Positions 45,251-56,611 are shown, counted from the stretch's first letter. The stretch: 64,000 bases of DNA from Prillingera fragicola (GCA_002335605.1 BEDY01000001.1:2976001-3040000), one strand, 5' to 3'. Notes: generated by a model from the sequence alone, not told the origin. Translations and numbers: made by a program.

Positions 45251-45736
45251 ATGCCTGTTCCCTGGGAGGTGCGTCGATCGTCGGACCGGAGGATGTGTAG
45301 CTGACCGCAACCTCTAGGCCCTTATCCCCTTCGGTCAGTTGACGGTTCGCTATCCGGGGTGGAACTCGGCTTGCATGAGCGGATGCATCATTCGTGCATA
45401 GGTGCTAACGCTGTACAGGTCTTGTTACCGTCATGTTCGGCGCTACCGGCACGCTCTTCAGCGTTGTCCAGCGCGTCCAGAACGACGGCAAGGTGAGACT
45501 AGTGGTTCCCAAGGTTCGGAACAACAACTAACCCGCGCAGCCTCCTCGTTACAACATTGACAAGTGGGACCAGATGATGCTGAACCGTGATGAGCGGTTG
45601 ACAGGATCAAAGCGGGGACAAAGTGTAGGTGTAGACATTGCCGCAGGCCAACTGGCAACTGACATTCCAGACTGAGACGGTGGCACCAGCCGCGTTCGCA
45701 ACCAACTCGGTTTGGGAAACCGAGAAGATCATTTAG
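45251..45736 (+). CDS. complex I accessory subunit NDUFA1 (MWFE)
   Basis: Five exons: 45251-45268, 45318-45333, 45419-45492, 45541-45624, 45671-45736; 85 aa. It starts MPVPWEALIPFG, then one membrane helix (LVTVMFGATGTLFSVV), then NDGKPPRYNIDKWDQMMLNRDERLTGS. The last part matches the human MWFE pattern of GGK...W..MERDRR.SG. It is a single-pass inner-membrane subunit needed for assembly of respiratory complex I. The first two coding exons are only 18 and 16 nt, so it is invisible to simple ORF calling. Its presence implies the organism has complex I. Confidence 0.85.
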
Positions 45737-46789
45737 GATCACCTCAATATGCATAGGATCAACACGGACGTTTCAGCATGGGGTCCTGGGCGTGGATGAG
45801 TGGGGACGAGGAAGGACGAGGGAGGACGAAGGAAGGGAGGACGAAGGAAGGGAGGAAGAAGGAAGGGAGGACGAAGGAAGGGATGAGGGGAGCACACGGA
45901 CAGAGGGGCAGGCTATCACTGCTGTTACGTGCTTCTGTCCTGGAGTCGGCACAGTGCGTGCGTTGTACCGCACCGAAAGCACGCAGGAATGAGGAAACAG
46001 ACCAGCGAAAGGTCAGGTGTCAGTCACAGACGGTGGAACGCCATGAGGATTCGCCAAGGCCTCGTCTGGATCAGTCGCGCCAGCGTCATACCTTCTGATG
46101 CCAAGTCTGGCATCTGCACGGAGCTGAGGCAAGATCTACAGACAGTGTCCACGCGCTAGGCAACGGACAGTGTGCCTTTAGGGGCTGCCTGTGTGCTGGA
46201 CTTTGAGTGGAGCGATCATCTGAGTGTTCGTTCTTCGCCACGCTGGTGTGCGTTCGAAGAGTACGTGGTGTGGGTAAGAGTCAGACGCTGGGAGCCTCGC
46301 GGTGTACTGATCCCCAAAATATTGAGATAAGTGTATCAGGTTGCTCGTCATTCGGTCTTCATGATTCAGAGCTTTCCGTTTGCTGGAGACACTGGTTGAG
46401 AGCCCGCGGAGTGGAGCTACGTGTGATGCGGTATACTGAACAGTGGGTTGTGAGGATATCGGAGTCACGTTAAACGCGAAGATGACCTCGTGTCCGGCAA
46501 GTGGTCAGATCGGTCAGACAAGTCCAGTGGCTTAGCAGCGGCAGTGAGAACTAAGCCATGACCAGAATGCCAGGCTCATTCTGCAGTGCGCGAAATGCCC
46601 ATGGGCTATAGCAAAGATGAGTTCGCCGTAACGCTCGACAATGTACGCCGTCCTGGAGTCGACTCCATTGTCATGGTACGGGTGCCTGCGTCTGCTCACA
46701 TACGCCACGACGGCCGACCTCCACTCTGGACGTCCATCCTGGTCGTCGAAACCACTCTTGCCCTTTCCCACTCTACACCACAAGGCGCA
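45737..46789. other. intergenic with purine-rich minisatellite
   Basis: 1.05 kb from the NDUFA1 stop to the DUF1749 hydrolase. It contains the 15-nt tandem repeat listed next and, near 46700-46785, a pyrimidine-rich leader. No gene recognised. Confidence 0.4.
45821..45880 (+). repeat. 15-nt minisatellite, four copies
   Basis: Units at 45821-45835, 45836-45850, 45851-45865 and 45866-45880 read GGAGGACGAAGGAAG, the third with one C-to-A change. Degenerate copies extend upstream to about 45803 and downstream to 45890. The strand is almost purely purine. Confidence 0.9.
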
Positions 46790-47802
46790 ATGGGTCTCAA
46801 AGGCGAGCTCGACACCTTTACAACCCCAGACGGCCTCCTATACCCTTACTTTACTTCGGGTGACCTTTCATCGCGCAGGGCGCTCGTCTTCATCGGGGGA
46901 CTGACAAACGGACTCGGTGGAGTGCCCTACCTCCCCAAACTCTCGGCCGCCCTGGGTAACGCTGGTTGGAAGCTGTACGTACTCGTACTATCTCTCTTGC
47001 GTATCTCTTCTCCCTTACAGGGTTATCCAGTTATCTCCCCCTACACACCCCGGCTTCATGCTTCACTCACTGACTCAGTGCCCGCTAACCTCGCAGTGTG
47101 CAGCTACACTGGACGTCCGCGTACAATGGCTTTGGCACCTCGTCGCTCGACACGGATGTGAAAGAGCTTTCGTATCTCATCCAGCACCTCACGCGCGACA
47201 CCTCCCCAGCAGGGGCGGACAAGGTCGTCGTCATGGGCCACTCCACGGGGTCCCAGGATGTGATCCACTACCTCCTCACCTCGCCTCAGTCGACGAAAGC
47301 GGACGGAGGCATCATGCAAGCGCCCGCGAGTGACCGCGAGCACTTTGTTCAGGATCCAGAGAGCAAGTCCTGGGTCGACATGCTGCCCACTGCCGAGAAA
47401 ATGGTCAAGGAGGGCCGCGGCCAGGAGCTGCTTCCCGACCAGTTCTGCAAGGACAACGGCTTCCCCATCAACGCCTATCGGCTGTACGCCCTCATGTCCC
47501 CTGGTGGAGACGACGACTACTTCTCATCAGACCTGCCCGACAAGGCCGATGGCGTGCACTGCCACCCCCTCGACGACACTTTTGGCAAGCTCGACAGGCC
47601 GGCGCTTGTGCTTTACAGTGAAAAGGACGAGTATGGGCATGTCAAGGATCTGCCGGCGCACCTTCACCGCTGGGAGGTTGCGGCAAAGGGCCACCTCAGC
47701 ACGCGCATCATCGAAGGCGCCAACCATGCCGTCGAGGACGCTCAGCACCAGGATGTGCTCGCCGAAGCTGTCGTGTTCTGGCTCGCCTCGACATTCCCTT
47801 AG
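46790..47802 (+). CDS. DUF1749 alpha/beta-hydrolase, SidJ-like esterase
   Basis: Two exons, 46790-46974 and 47097-47802 (122-nt intron); 296 aa, typical of the DUF1749 family. Oxyanion-side motif is ALVFIGGLTNGLG, and the nucleophile elbow GHSTGSQD sits at about residues 110-117. A late acid/base region contains LVLYSEKDEYG and the histidine of IIEGANHAVED. The best-known member is Aspergillus SidJ, which hydrolyses fusarinine-type siderophores; other members are uncharacterised. No siderophore gene neighbours are present, so function stays open. The first in-frame ATG at 46790 gives a standard N-terminus (MGLKGELDTFTTPDG). Confidence 0.82.
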
Positions 47803-47973
47803 ATTGCGTCACTAGAGCTGTAGGAGATGCAGCTTGCATACCATGCAACCATGCTACGGACTTGGGGAAAACTATAGGACAACAGTATTATGGGACGATG
47901 CTGCAGCTAAGTGCTGTTACAGATTGGTGATGCAAGATGCAGGAGGCGGTCGTTAGGTCGGGGTACTAAAGTC

Positions 47974-50900
47974 TTAGATGGGTGTGAAACCTCGGAGAGG
48001 GCCAAAGAGGCGCACACTCCGGCGGCGCTTGACCGCTGCGGGCGATGACTCTGGCGTCGTTGGGGCCGTGCGTGCTCCGGAGGGGACTCGGGAGAGCCTG
48101 CCAGCAGTGGAGGGAACGCGCGAGAGCATACCCGAAGCTGATCGCGAGAGCGAGCGGGTGAGCCCGCCAGTCGAGGCTGCCCTAGACGGCGGGATGACCG
48201 AGCTGCCGCTGTAGCCGTCGCTGTCGCTCTGCTGGTGGAACGAGGCGAGCGAGCTCAGCGAAGGCTTGCGCGAGAAGAACGAGAGTGATCGCTTGAGGTT
48301 GGTGGAGGCTGACCGGGTCGATGACCGGGTCGAGGAAGCTTTACTAGGCCCATCGTGTGTGTGGGTCGCGACAATAATGTAGTCGTCGTCAGTATCTGCG
48401 GGCGTTGATGTGTAGGCGGTGTTGGAAGGGGCGGCCTGTTCATGTATGGGGGCCTCGGAAGGAGTCTCAGACTCTGTAGGTGCGGATTCATTAGCCTTGC
48501 GGCGGGTTGGGGTAACGGGCGATGTAGGCATGGAACGGGTACGGCTGAGCCTGCTGCGAGGCAGCTCAGCCATGCTAGAAATGGATGCAGTCTTGCGGCG
48601 GTATAGCTTGTCGACGCGGTTGGGGGTGAGCGACATGTCAAGGCCGCGCCGGAGCGAGAGCGACGAGGGGCGTCCACGCAGCGATCTCAGAGATGCAAAC
48701 GAAGGGTTGCGCGAGATGTCGACGTCGCCGTCAACAGCGTGGCCATGCCCGCCGTCGGTGATCACGTAAGAGCGAGCTCGCACGATGGACCGGGCAGGCA
48801 TAACGGCGCCACGCACTTCGGGGGCGGTAATGACGTTCTGAGAGCGTACCTCGGCCATACTGCGGCGCCTACGGAGCATGGGCGTGTCGAGCAGAGTTGA
48901 GATACGACGAGGATCAGTGTTGCTGGGAGGCGCATCGAGCTGCATCTTGCTGCGTGCCGTGGCAAGCGACTCGGAGAAGATGTCGGCGAGCGCACGGTCC
49001 ACGAGCAGACGCTGCGTCAGAGACGCGCGGCGAAGGAGAAACGAGGGTTGCTTTGACGCGCGGTACTCGGGCGTTCCGCTGCCCTCGATGGGTGGGAGTG
49101 CTCCAGCGGCAATAGTTGAGGGTGTCACGGGGCCAGTAGGCGAAGCAGATACTCCGCCCGCGATGGACGGACCTGTCGCAGCAACGGGCGACGCGGTCAT
49201 CTCACCGCCAAAGACAGTGCTGGGACGCGCTGCCTGTGGCGACGCGGTTGGCCTCTTGCGCTCAGCTATCATGGTGTGGCGCTTGGACGGCCTGACAACA
49301 GGCTCCTCAACCGCGGACATTGCCATGGACGAGTGACGCGACCTGGGGGCAAACAACGATACACTCGAGGGCAGCTCGAACGCAGGGACAGTGCTCTCGT
49401 CCCTGGCGGCACACAGCTCGGTCGCCCAGAGTTCCTTCTCAGCATCACACGACGCGGCCAGATCCAGGTGGTGGTCACGGAAGTTGAGCCGGATCGAGTG
49501 CGGAAGGAAACCCTCTGTAATGTCGACCAGCTCAAACACTTCCAGCGGAAGGTAGTGCTTGACCTCAAACGTCTTGCTTTTGCGAATCTTGGCAAGCACC
49601 AGGTAGCCACGGTAGAGAAAGGCGCCCAGGTACTTGACCTTGACAGGCTCGCCGAGCGGGGCGTACGTTGGGTGGTGGTACAGGACGTCCAGGGTTCCGA
49701 TAAGACGGCAATTGCCGAGACTGTGGAGGAGCTCTTGGGTCACTTGAGGGTGCGGCTCTAGGCGGTCAATGACGGACGCCGTCTTGAGTTCGGCCTCCTT
49801 ACGACGCCTAGCATCGTCGGCGTTCTCCGCGACCGCACGCATAGTAGACTGAGCCTCCTCGACGGCATCGATGACGTCACAAGGAGGCAGGTCGCGGTTC
49901 ACATCAGCCAGCAGCGACGCAAGCAGTAGCGGGTAGCGACAGACACGCTGAATGGGCGTGATGAGAATATCTTTGAAGCGGAATCGACTCTGGCAGGGCC
50001 GCGACTGCTGACCAGACAACATGTCGCTTAGCGTCGAGTGGGGGTTTGTTGACGCAATGTACTGGCACCGCTTCTCAAACGCCTCAAAGTCTGGACGGGT
50101 CGTCATGTTGCGGACCATGGCAGCGGCAGCTGTAGACCCTGCGCAATAGGTCTTGTACAGGGTAAAACTGGTGACCTCGCGGACAAAGAGCTCTGCAATC
50201 TGCTTTGTGACCCTTTCGATCGTGTCGGCGTCGCAACTGTCATAGCCCATCCCCGCATACTTGAGAATGTCGACCATGTGTTTGGCAAACTGCATGTGAA
50301 AGAGAAGCAGGTCTGTCGTGTTGCGAGCAATGAGGGCGTGGATACGCTCAGAGACGTGGGGCAAGACGGCGAGCTGGGGAAGATAGATTTCGGCCAAAGC
50401 ATGCAGATCGTGCACATAGGTGACTTCCGTCTCGACGATCTCGAGGAGAAGCATGCGGCGCCGATCCAGCATGACCTGCGGCGATCCGCCCAGTGCCTCG
50501 CGCTCGGACTCTTCATGCCCCTCCTTGCCGCTGCGTGCGCTCCGAGACAATGACGTTTTGGTCGAAGGCAGCGATTTTGACGTTGCAGAGGGAGAGAAAG
50601 TGGAGGGGTCCGAGACAAACGATGCAGCATCCGTGTTGACTGCTGGTTCAGTAGGCTTTCTATTCAAACCAGAGTCCTCGATTGAGAGCGCTGCAAGGCC
50701 GATGATGCCAGACTCGCGTTCGAGTTGCGAGAGCGGTGGGGACACGAGCGGTCTGCTCGATGTCACAGCCGAGACGGACTGCAGCGTGTACTCGGAGCCA
50801 TCGCGTGTGTATTCTAAAGGCACATGGTCGTCAAACTGGGCATTGGTGCCCATCTCACGCCAGCGGTCAATGTCGAGTTCGCCCGAACCGAGCGAGGCGC

Positions 50901-51486
50901 GTCGGCGGTGGCGAGAGTGGACTGGGGATTGTGGGGTTCCAAAGTGAGAAGAGCGGTCCTTGGCCTGTTTGACAAGACTGACGGTGGAGAGGGAACGGCG
51001 GCGGGACAGACTGAGCGTAGAGTCGGTGCGCGATGGTCCAGCCGAAGGCTGGGCAGTTGTACCTCCACTGCTGCTGTATTCTGCGCCGTTGTCCGAGGAC
51101 ATTGGGCCGCTTCTTGACCAGGTAAACTGACGGTCGACTGGCGTTGTGATTGGTGTCGTGCTCACTGTGTCGTATAGTTTTGAAGTCGACAAGGAAGGAT
51201 CATTGTTGACAGGATATGCCGAGAATAGTGGTTGTTGTTGCGAGGCGTCGGGAATGCAGAGCGGGGGTGGTTTGGGACGCTCGTCTGCATGAGACGACAG
51301 GGCACTGTGAAACGAAGGGCTTGTAGAGGGAGTCCGGCTCGGCACAGGAGTCAGGCCCAGCGGGGAGCCCAGCCCGGTACTGATCGACGTGCGGGGAGCT
51401 GGCGAGCCCATGCGCGAGTCTGGAATGGTATCAAGAGTCGTGCTGCCGCACAGGGCTTGTGAGAGCGCTAGATGAGTGACTGCCAT
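47974..51486 (-). CDS. Rho guanine-nucleotide exchange factor (DH-PH)
   Basis: One uninterrupted frame of 1170 aa from ATG at 51486, unusual in this intron-rich window. Residues 1-330 are Ser/Thr/Pro-rich and likely disordered. A DH domain spans about 347-545: LLEIVETEVTYVHDLHALAEIYLP forms CR1, and FRFKDILITPIQRVCRYPLLL is the CR3 helix that contacts the GTPase. A PH domain follows (about 595-700, YRGYLVLAKIRKSKTFEVKHYLPLEVFELV). The remaining 470 residues are Ser/Arg-rich with many RRxS-like sites and repeated SRVPS motifs at the end, fitting kinase control. It activates a Rho/Cdc42-type GTPase in polarity or wall integrity; the target cannot be read from sequence. Confidence 0.9.
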   Translation of the reverse strand: MAVTHLALSQALCGSTTLDTIPDSRMGSPAPRTSISTGLGSPLGLTPVPSRTPSTSPSFHSALSSHADERPKPPPLCIPDASQQQPLFSAYPVNNDPSLSTSKLYDTVSTTPITTPVDRQFTWSRSGPMSSDNGAEYSSSGGTTAQPSAGPSRTDSTLSLSRRRSLSTVSLVKQAKDRSSHFGTPQSPVHSRHRRRASLGSGELDIDRWREMGTNAQFDDHVPLEYTRDGSEYTLQSVSAVTSSRPLVSPPLSQLERESGIIGLAALSIEDSGLNRKPTEPAVNTDAASFVSDPSTFSPSATSKSLPSTKTSLSRSARSGKEGHEESEREALGGSPQVMLDRRRMLLLEIVETEVTYVHDLHALAEIYLPQLAVLPHVSERIHALIARNTTDLLLFHMQFAKHMVDILKYAGMGYDSCDADTIERVTKQIAELFVREVTSFTLYKTYCAGSTAAAAMVRNMTTRPDFEAFEKRCQYIASTNPHSTLSDMLSGQQSRPCQSRFRFKDILITPIQRVCRYPLLLASLLADVNRDLPPCDVIDAVEEAQSTMRAVAENADDARRRKEAELKTASVIDRLEPHPQVTQELLHSLGNCRLIGTLDVLYHHPTYAPLGEPVKVKYLGAFLYRGYLVLAKIRKSKTFEVKHYLPLEVFELVDITEGFLPHSIRLNFRDHHLDLAASCDAEKELWATELCAARDESTVPAFELPSSVSLFAPRSRHSSMAMSAVEEPVVRPSKRHTMIAERKRPTASPQAARPSTVFGGEMTASPVAATGPSIAGGVSASPTGPVTPSTIAAGALPPIEGSGTPEYRASKQPSFLLRRASLTQRLLVDRALADIFSESLATARSKMQLDAPPSNTDPRRISTLLDTPMLRRRRSMAEVRSQNVITAPEVRGAVMPARSIVRARSYVITDGGHGHAVDGDVDISRNPSFASLRSLRGRPSSLSLRRGLDMSLTPNRVDKLYRRKTASISSMAELPRSRLSRTRSMPTSPVTPTRRKANESAPTESETPSEAPIHEQAAPSNTAYTSTPADTDDDYIIVATHTHDGPSKASSTRSSTRSASTNLKRSLSFFSRKPSLSSLASFHQQSDSDGYSGSSVIPPSRAASTGGLTRSLSRSASGMLSRVPSTAGRLSRVPSGARTAPTTPESSPAAVKRRRSVRLFGPLRGFTPI

Positions 51487-54400
51487 GTCGAACTGGCCCT
51501 GGAGAGGACGGGCCCGTCAGCCGTCGTGGCTGCGGCACGAGCGCACGAGGCTAGACTGGTGGCAATGCGTTGGGGAGGAGGGAGGATGAAATGGTATGGC
51601 GGGCAAGGCAGTCTGTGGGAGCGAGGGGGGGCGGCAGTCCGAGGGAATGAGTGAATAAGCGAACACATGGGTGAGGGAAGGCGGATGTTAGCACAGGAAT
51701 TCAGGCCAGCATTGCGAGAGAAAGAGAAACGTACAAGAGCGAGGAGCGCGACACACTGATGCTGACGAGTGAATCTTGTGTGTGTGCGGCGGTAGTGTTT
51801 GGCCTGCGATGACGATCAGCCGATGGTCAATCGCTCGCACCGCAGTGGTGATGTTGTGACTCACCACCGTGTGTGGTCAGAGTGTCGGCAGCGGTTGTGA
51901 GAGAGAGTGAGGTTCGAGCGATGGGCAGCGAGCAGCATGCACCGGCTTGTGCTCGAAAGCGTGCGAAAGCAGTGGGCAACCACGCCAGCCGGTCTAGCTC
52001 AAACCCAAAGAGCGCTGAGGTGCAGGCTGCTGCTGCAGCCTTGGCGGTAGTTCCTGTCCGCTCTGCTCTGCCCAACCCAAATGCGAGGGCTGTAACGGCG
52101 GCGGCGGGCTCGTCAGGGGTAAAGACGGTGGGGAGCAAGGTTGTTTCCAAACGACGGGATTTTTGCCGCCGGTCAGAGCTCAAGAGCTCTGTGAACAACA
52201 ACAGAGGAATTCAGGTCGGGCAGCGAAAAGGGTCTTTGGATGGCGTTTGGGCGTCCAGAGGCTTGGTTTCGTGATCCTTAAGAGCCTCCTCGTGGTCTGG
52301 TCTATGCCGACGAGAGCAGTAATGGCAACGTTGAGAGAGTATCAGCAGTAGTGATGGATGGTAGTGTATCCCGCGCTCTCGACAACAGACACCTGAACGG
52401 GTCCGTAAGCGAATGAGCCCTACGCCCACAGTCTGCATAAAAAAAAACCAACTGCATCGAGCAAGCGTCAATGGCATGGGACAAGGTACGAAATGCAGGC
52501 ATGGAGGTCGGTCCCTTGGCTGCCTCACCTGAGCTAACGGCACCGCTGCAATGTGATCTCATGGCGTCGTCATTACGCTCTGCTGGGCCGTGCTCGGTGA
52601 CCCAAAACACACTCGAGCCCGATGTGTCCTTGCTGCCATAACGGGCAATCCTTGCTGCAGACACTGTCTCGCAGTCCAGTCCCTAAGGCAGAACATCCTT
52701 GGATCCTTGGGCACATTCGGCCGCCTTGGGTCATCTGGCTTTTGCCGGTCATGCAGCTTGCAGCAGCTTCTTCTTCTTGAGTCATTGTGGGGCCGTGCCC
52801 AAGCTTGAGTAAGATGCTGGGTTCTTGCTGCGCATCTCACTCGCTGACCTGGCGCTTCTCTGGCCTCTTGCGTTAAACGCCAGAGCGCCTCAATTAGGAG
52901 CCATGTGCTTTGACGTCGTACCTTTTCTCACCCACAGCCAGAATAGAAAGGCAATGCATGCATTGCGTCGGAGAATCAGCAGCAGCGTTGGCAAGTGCTG
53001 AACAGGACAATGGGCACAACCACACGTCCACATGGGGCCTGACCCATTCATTTGCAGGATCGATTCCTCAGGTTTGGAACAGGAAACAAGAAACAGAGTC
53101 CTGAGCCCTTGGAGTAACGGCACCCAGTGCGGTGCCGCAACTCTGGTACGCTGCAGTGACGTTGCAATGGGGGACAACGGGCGTGACCGGCCCAAAGACG
53201 TCATTCATAGCTTCATAGCGCACTAGCAGTTGCAATGTGACTTTGATGACTATCCTCCGCACTTTAGCCTCCAGGCCTACCGACTGTAGCTTGACGTCTA
53301 TGCGCTGTGACCGAGCTCTGCTCACCTCGGCACCTCTTCGGACACTCTTTGGAACCTGCCTTCGATCTCTTCCTCTTGAATTTTTGGCTCAGAGGTGTGA
53401 CAGGCCAGCGGGTTCCTCTCTGCATATGGCAACAACCTTTCTTGCCCGCTGCCGATGCTGCAGCTTACAACAGCCAAGACTTTGAAAGCCTCAGGTTCAG
53501 ACATATTGTCAGGCCCCGGGTCATCATGTTGCAGTAGCGATGAGCTTGCATACGACTGCTAGCCAGCGTGCAGTGTCCGAAAAGCCAGGGCAGTTCAGCT
53601 GCTTCCCGTAACATGAAGGGGGAGGAGAAATGTTGAAACCGATTGCCCCGCTCACGTCGGAGGGCAGAGTGCGGAGCACCACTACTCGCTCGGATAGTTG
53701 CCGCCAGGCCGAAGCGCCGACGTTGTTGTTGGGTTCAATTCATGCGGCCATCAGCGACCACCTGATCCACTTAACAAGGCAACTAATGCATTGCTGCACA
53801 TGCTAGTTCCTAATCGAACTCCCACTCCACTCCCTTCGGAGGTTCGGACTGTACGCGCCGCAGCGCCGACATTGCACGCTAGTGTGACACTATATGACAT
53901 AAGCCGAGGGAACCTGGGAGTCGTCTGCACGTCGAGAAGCTCCAGAAAGTCTCCAGTGTCGTTTGGCACCAACTAGCTCCAATTATTCCGACCGTGGCGA
54001 GGAAGTGTTCCGCGGCACGGTCTGCATGGTTTGTGGCAGTTGTTGCCATGCGCTGTTATACCGGCATACAGCCCCGTGTGTATGAGAATGGAGTTTGCTC
54101 CGTGTTTGGGGGTTAAAGCAGTCGCAAATTTCGCTGGCGGTCAGTTGGACACTTGGGACCTGTGGACCTAGAGCCAGGCCGTCCCAGAGATGTCTGGATG
54201 TCAGCGCCGTGCCGGCATGGAGAAGCTTCTCAGCTACAAGCTCCAGCCACAGAACATGAGCATAAATTCCTTGTCGCCTCGCCACCCGTACCAGTCCGAA
54301 AGCAGGCCATGGCAACGGCAAAGAGATCCACGTTGTACATTACGAATGCTTGTTCATGTTTATATTGGCGTGGTCTCGGAGTAGTTGTTTGTCGTCTTAC

Positions 54401-54591
54401 CGGCACAGGCACTTGAACTTCCGTAGCGTTGTCTAGGGATCTAGAAGAGCTTGGCGCCCAGCAACCACTCATCGTTGTTGTCGACGCCCTTGCCATGCAC
54501 CATTGATCCACAGATCCACGGACAGTGGTCAGACGCCGGTGGTGAAGACTCGTAAACTCGTGACATCACATCACAACAAACCCATCTATGA
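51487..54591. other. gene-poor stretch, 3.1 kb
   Basis: Upstream of the RhoGEF and downstream of the orphan membrane protein, both minus strand. The first 700 bases are probably the RhoGEF leader and promoter. Open frames on either strand (for example 51873-52274 + and 53983-54321 -) have no recognisable product and no supporting splice structure. Short A-run at 52440-52448. No tRNA, repeat array or transposon remnant identified. An unannotated non-coding RNA is possible. Confidence 0.4.
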
Positions 54592-55878
54592 TTATGGCGC
54601 ACGCCAGAGCACCTCGTACAACTGGCAGCAACTGCCGATGAGGAACGCACAACTACCCCAGAACGACGACAATGTCGACTGGTACTCTACCTTGCTGTTG
54701 CTCGAGAATCCGAGCGCGCCACACGCGGTGAAGCCGATGGAGCCGATTAGATTCCAAAAGCCCACTGCGCTGTTAGCCACATGCAGCGGGCGGCCTGCAA
54801 GCCAAAGCTCACCCTGCCAGCCGATGTCGAGGGGGCGAGGAAGCCACCACTTGTGCTGCACTTCGGTCATGAGGATGCTGCTCGAGAGGATGAAGCCGCA
54901 GCCGCCGACAACTTTGCCTGTCAGCCTGGCCTACCCACAGAGACCAACCTTGAGGAGCCCAGAAAAACACATCTGTAACCGCCACGAGCTTGCCTTCGGC
55001 CTTGCCCGGAATGACGCCCGGCAAAGCCGTCAGAGTCGCGATCCAGAACACGGACGCTGCAACCAGCTGAGTAAACGCCTAGAGAGGCAAATCAGCACCA
55101 CTACCGACGTCGACAACAACTCACCGCAAAGTACCCCATGTCATGCCACAGCGGCTTGCCCCACCAAGTAAACCCCTTCTTGTTTGCCGGCCAGTAATCT
55201 CCGGCTCCAGTGCCGGCCTCGGCATGGGCCTGGTTGTGAGGCACCACCTCGTCTTCGAGGCGATTGCGAAGCCTTGCAAACAGGCGGTACATGGCTGTGC
55301 CCATGTTGGTTTCTCGGCCCCTGCGTCATCGTCAGCCTGGCAGGTGAATGCAGACACAAACCTGTCCAAGGCCTCGACCACCATCAAGTACGACCCAATC
55401 TCAAAGATTATACCACCGAGAAACCCGACGCCGGCCGCGGCAGTGTTCATCTTTTCCTCGCTGCCGAGATCGGGCCGTACCAGTGGCAGATATGAGAGCA
55501 GGCCTGGTGGTCAGCGTTTGCGCTTGCGCCTCAGGTCTCACCATTGGCCACCCAAATGGCCGAGCCGACAGTAAACGAGACTGCGATCCAAAAGCTCACG
55601 TCCCCTTTCAAATGAGGTTGAAGCTCGCTTTCCAACGTGGCCATACGCATGCGCACCTCTGCCAGCTCCCCGTTGGGCTTTTGCAACGTCTGCGTCTTAA
55701 CGGGATACCTTCCTTTACGGGCCCTTCGGGACTGCCATTCCACCTTGTTGCCGTCTTGGTCTGTAAAGTGCAGGTGAGTCGGTTTGAAGAACTTTGGGCC
55801 GTGATGGGCCTCGAGAGTGAGCGCGTTTGCTCCTTCTCTGTTGAGTGACGAGGTGGGCTTGTCTGTCATGGTGGTCAT
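54592..55878 (-). CDS. orphan multi-spanning membrane protein
   Basis: Five exons: 55878-55542, 55503-55362, 55320-55125, 55078-54949, 54917-54592; 376 aa. About six hydrophobic helices are visible: FWIAVSFTVGSAIWVANG, GVGFLGGIIFEIGSYLMVV, TQLVAASVFWIATLTAL, VVGGCGFILSSSILM, AVGFWNLIGSIGFTACGALG and SFWGSCAFLIGSCCQLYEVL. An Arg/Lys-rich N-terminal cytosolic part of about 90 residues precedes them, with conserved-looking YWPANKKGFTWWGKPLWHD in the central loop. I do not recognise a family beyond 'fungal integral membrane protein'. The fourth intron is only 31 nt (54918-54948). Start ATG 55878 or the in-frame ATG at 55869. Confidence 0.75.
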
Positions 55879-56611
55879 CGCGGGTCAGAGCAAGAGAGCT
55901 GTGTGGTGGTGTAGTTATCACCATTGTTGCTTGGGTTTTTTCCAAGTTGCTGCGCGTCGGTGGTGTGTCTGGCCAGTTCTAATCATAGTGCATTGTTGCT
56001 GTTGAACCTGCCCCGTGACGTCAGAATAGACCGATGTGGCCTGTGGAGCACCACCACGCCGATCTGTGTGGCGGTCAGTACACGCTTTTGCCATGTGGCA
56101 AAGCCCTGACAGGACGCCCTGGAATTGTGCCGTGCCTGTGCCGAGGTTCTGCGGCTTCTACGAGCCTGCAGGATCTGCACAAGTGGAATGTTGAAGACGC
56201 GACTGTTCATGTTGTCCAAGTGTAGAGTCCATAGGAACCCCAGCAGCGGGGTTCAAAACGCAATCTCAATCACCAGTCAGTTTCAGACAGTATTGTACGA
56301 CCCAAGTCGCGTGCACGCCAAGACGCACGATCCGCCCGCTCGGACAATACAGTAGCCATGTCAGGTCTGGGTGTGCCCAGCCGGGCCGTTCGGGAGAGGG
56401 AGGCGCGATTTCCCTATGGAACGCGTCCATGTAACTGCAGAGCCAAGGATGCATTGACCTCTTGCTACTCCCGGAACTCGCAGCCTTCCAGCCCGTGACC
56501 TCGTGAGGTGCAGAGAAGGCTCGTCCCGGTATTGAATGCTATGCACCTTTCGTGGTTGCTCACAACTCATTTGCTCTACCACCTCACACTCGTTTTTGCT
56601 ATCCCCACTCC
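55879..56611. promoter_or_regulatory. divergent promoter of orphan membrane protein and CRH enzyme
   Basis: 733 bp between start codons. No recognised operator; no coding frame of note. Confidence 0.4.

Noticed and set aside
45821..45880. Possible CRISPR-like array
   Set aside because: Directly adjoining 15-nt units without spacers in a eukaryotic genome; it is a minisatellite.
45792..45992. Open frame with EDEGRE-type repeats
   Set aside because: It is only the translation of the 15-nt minisatellite; no gene-like start or downstream exon.
51873..52274. 133-codon plus-strand frame upstream of the RhoGEF
   Set aside because: Ala/Ser/Arg-rich, overlaps the likely RhoGEF promoter and leader, and has no recognisable domain.
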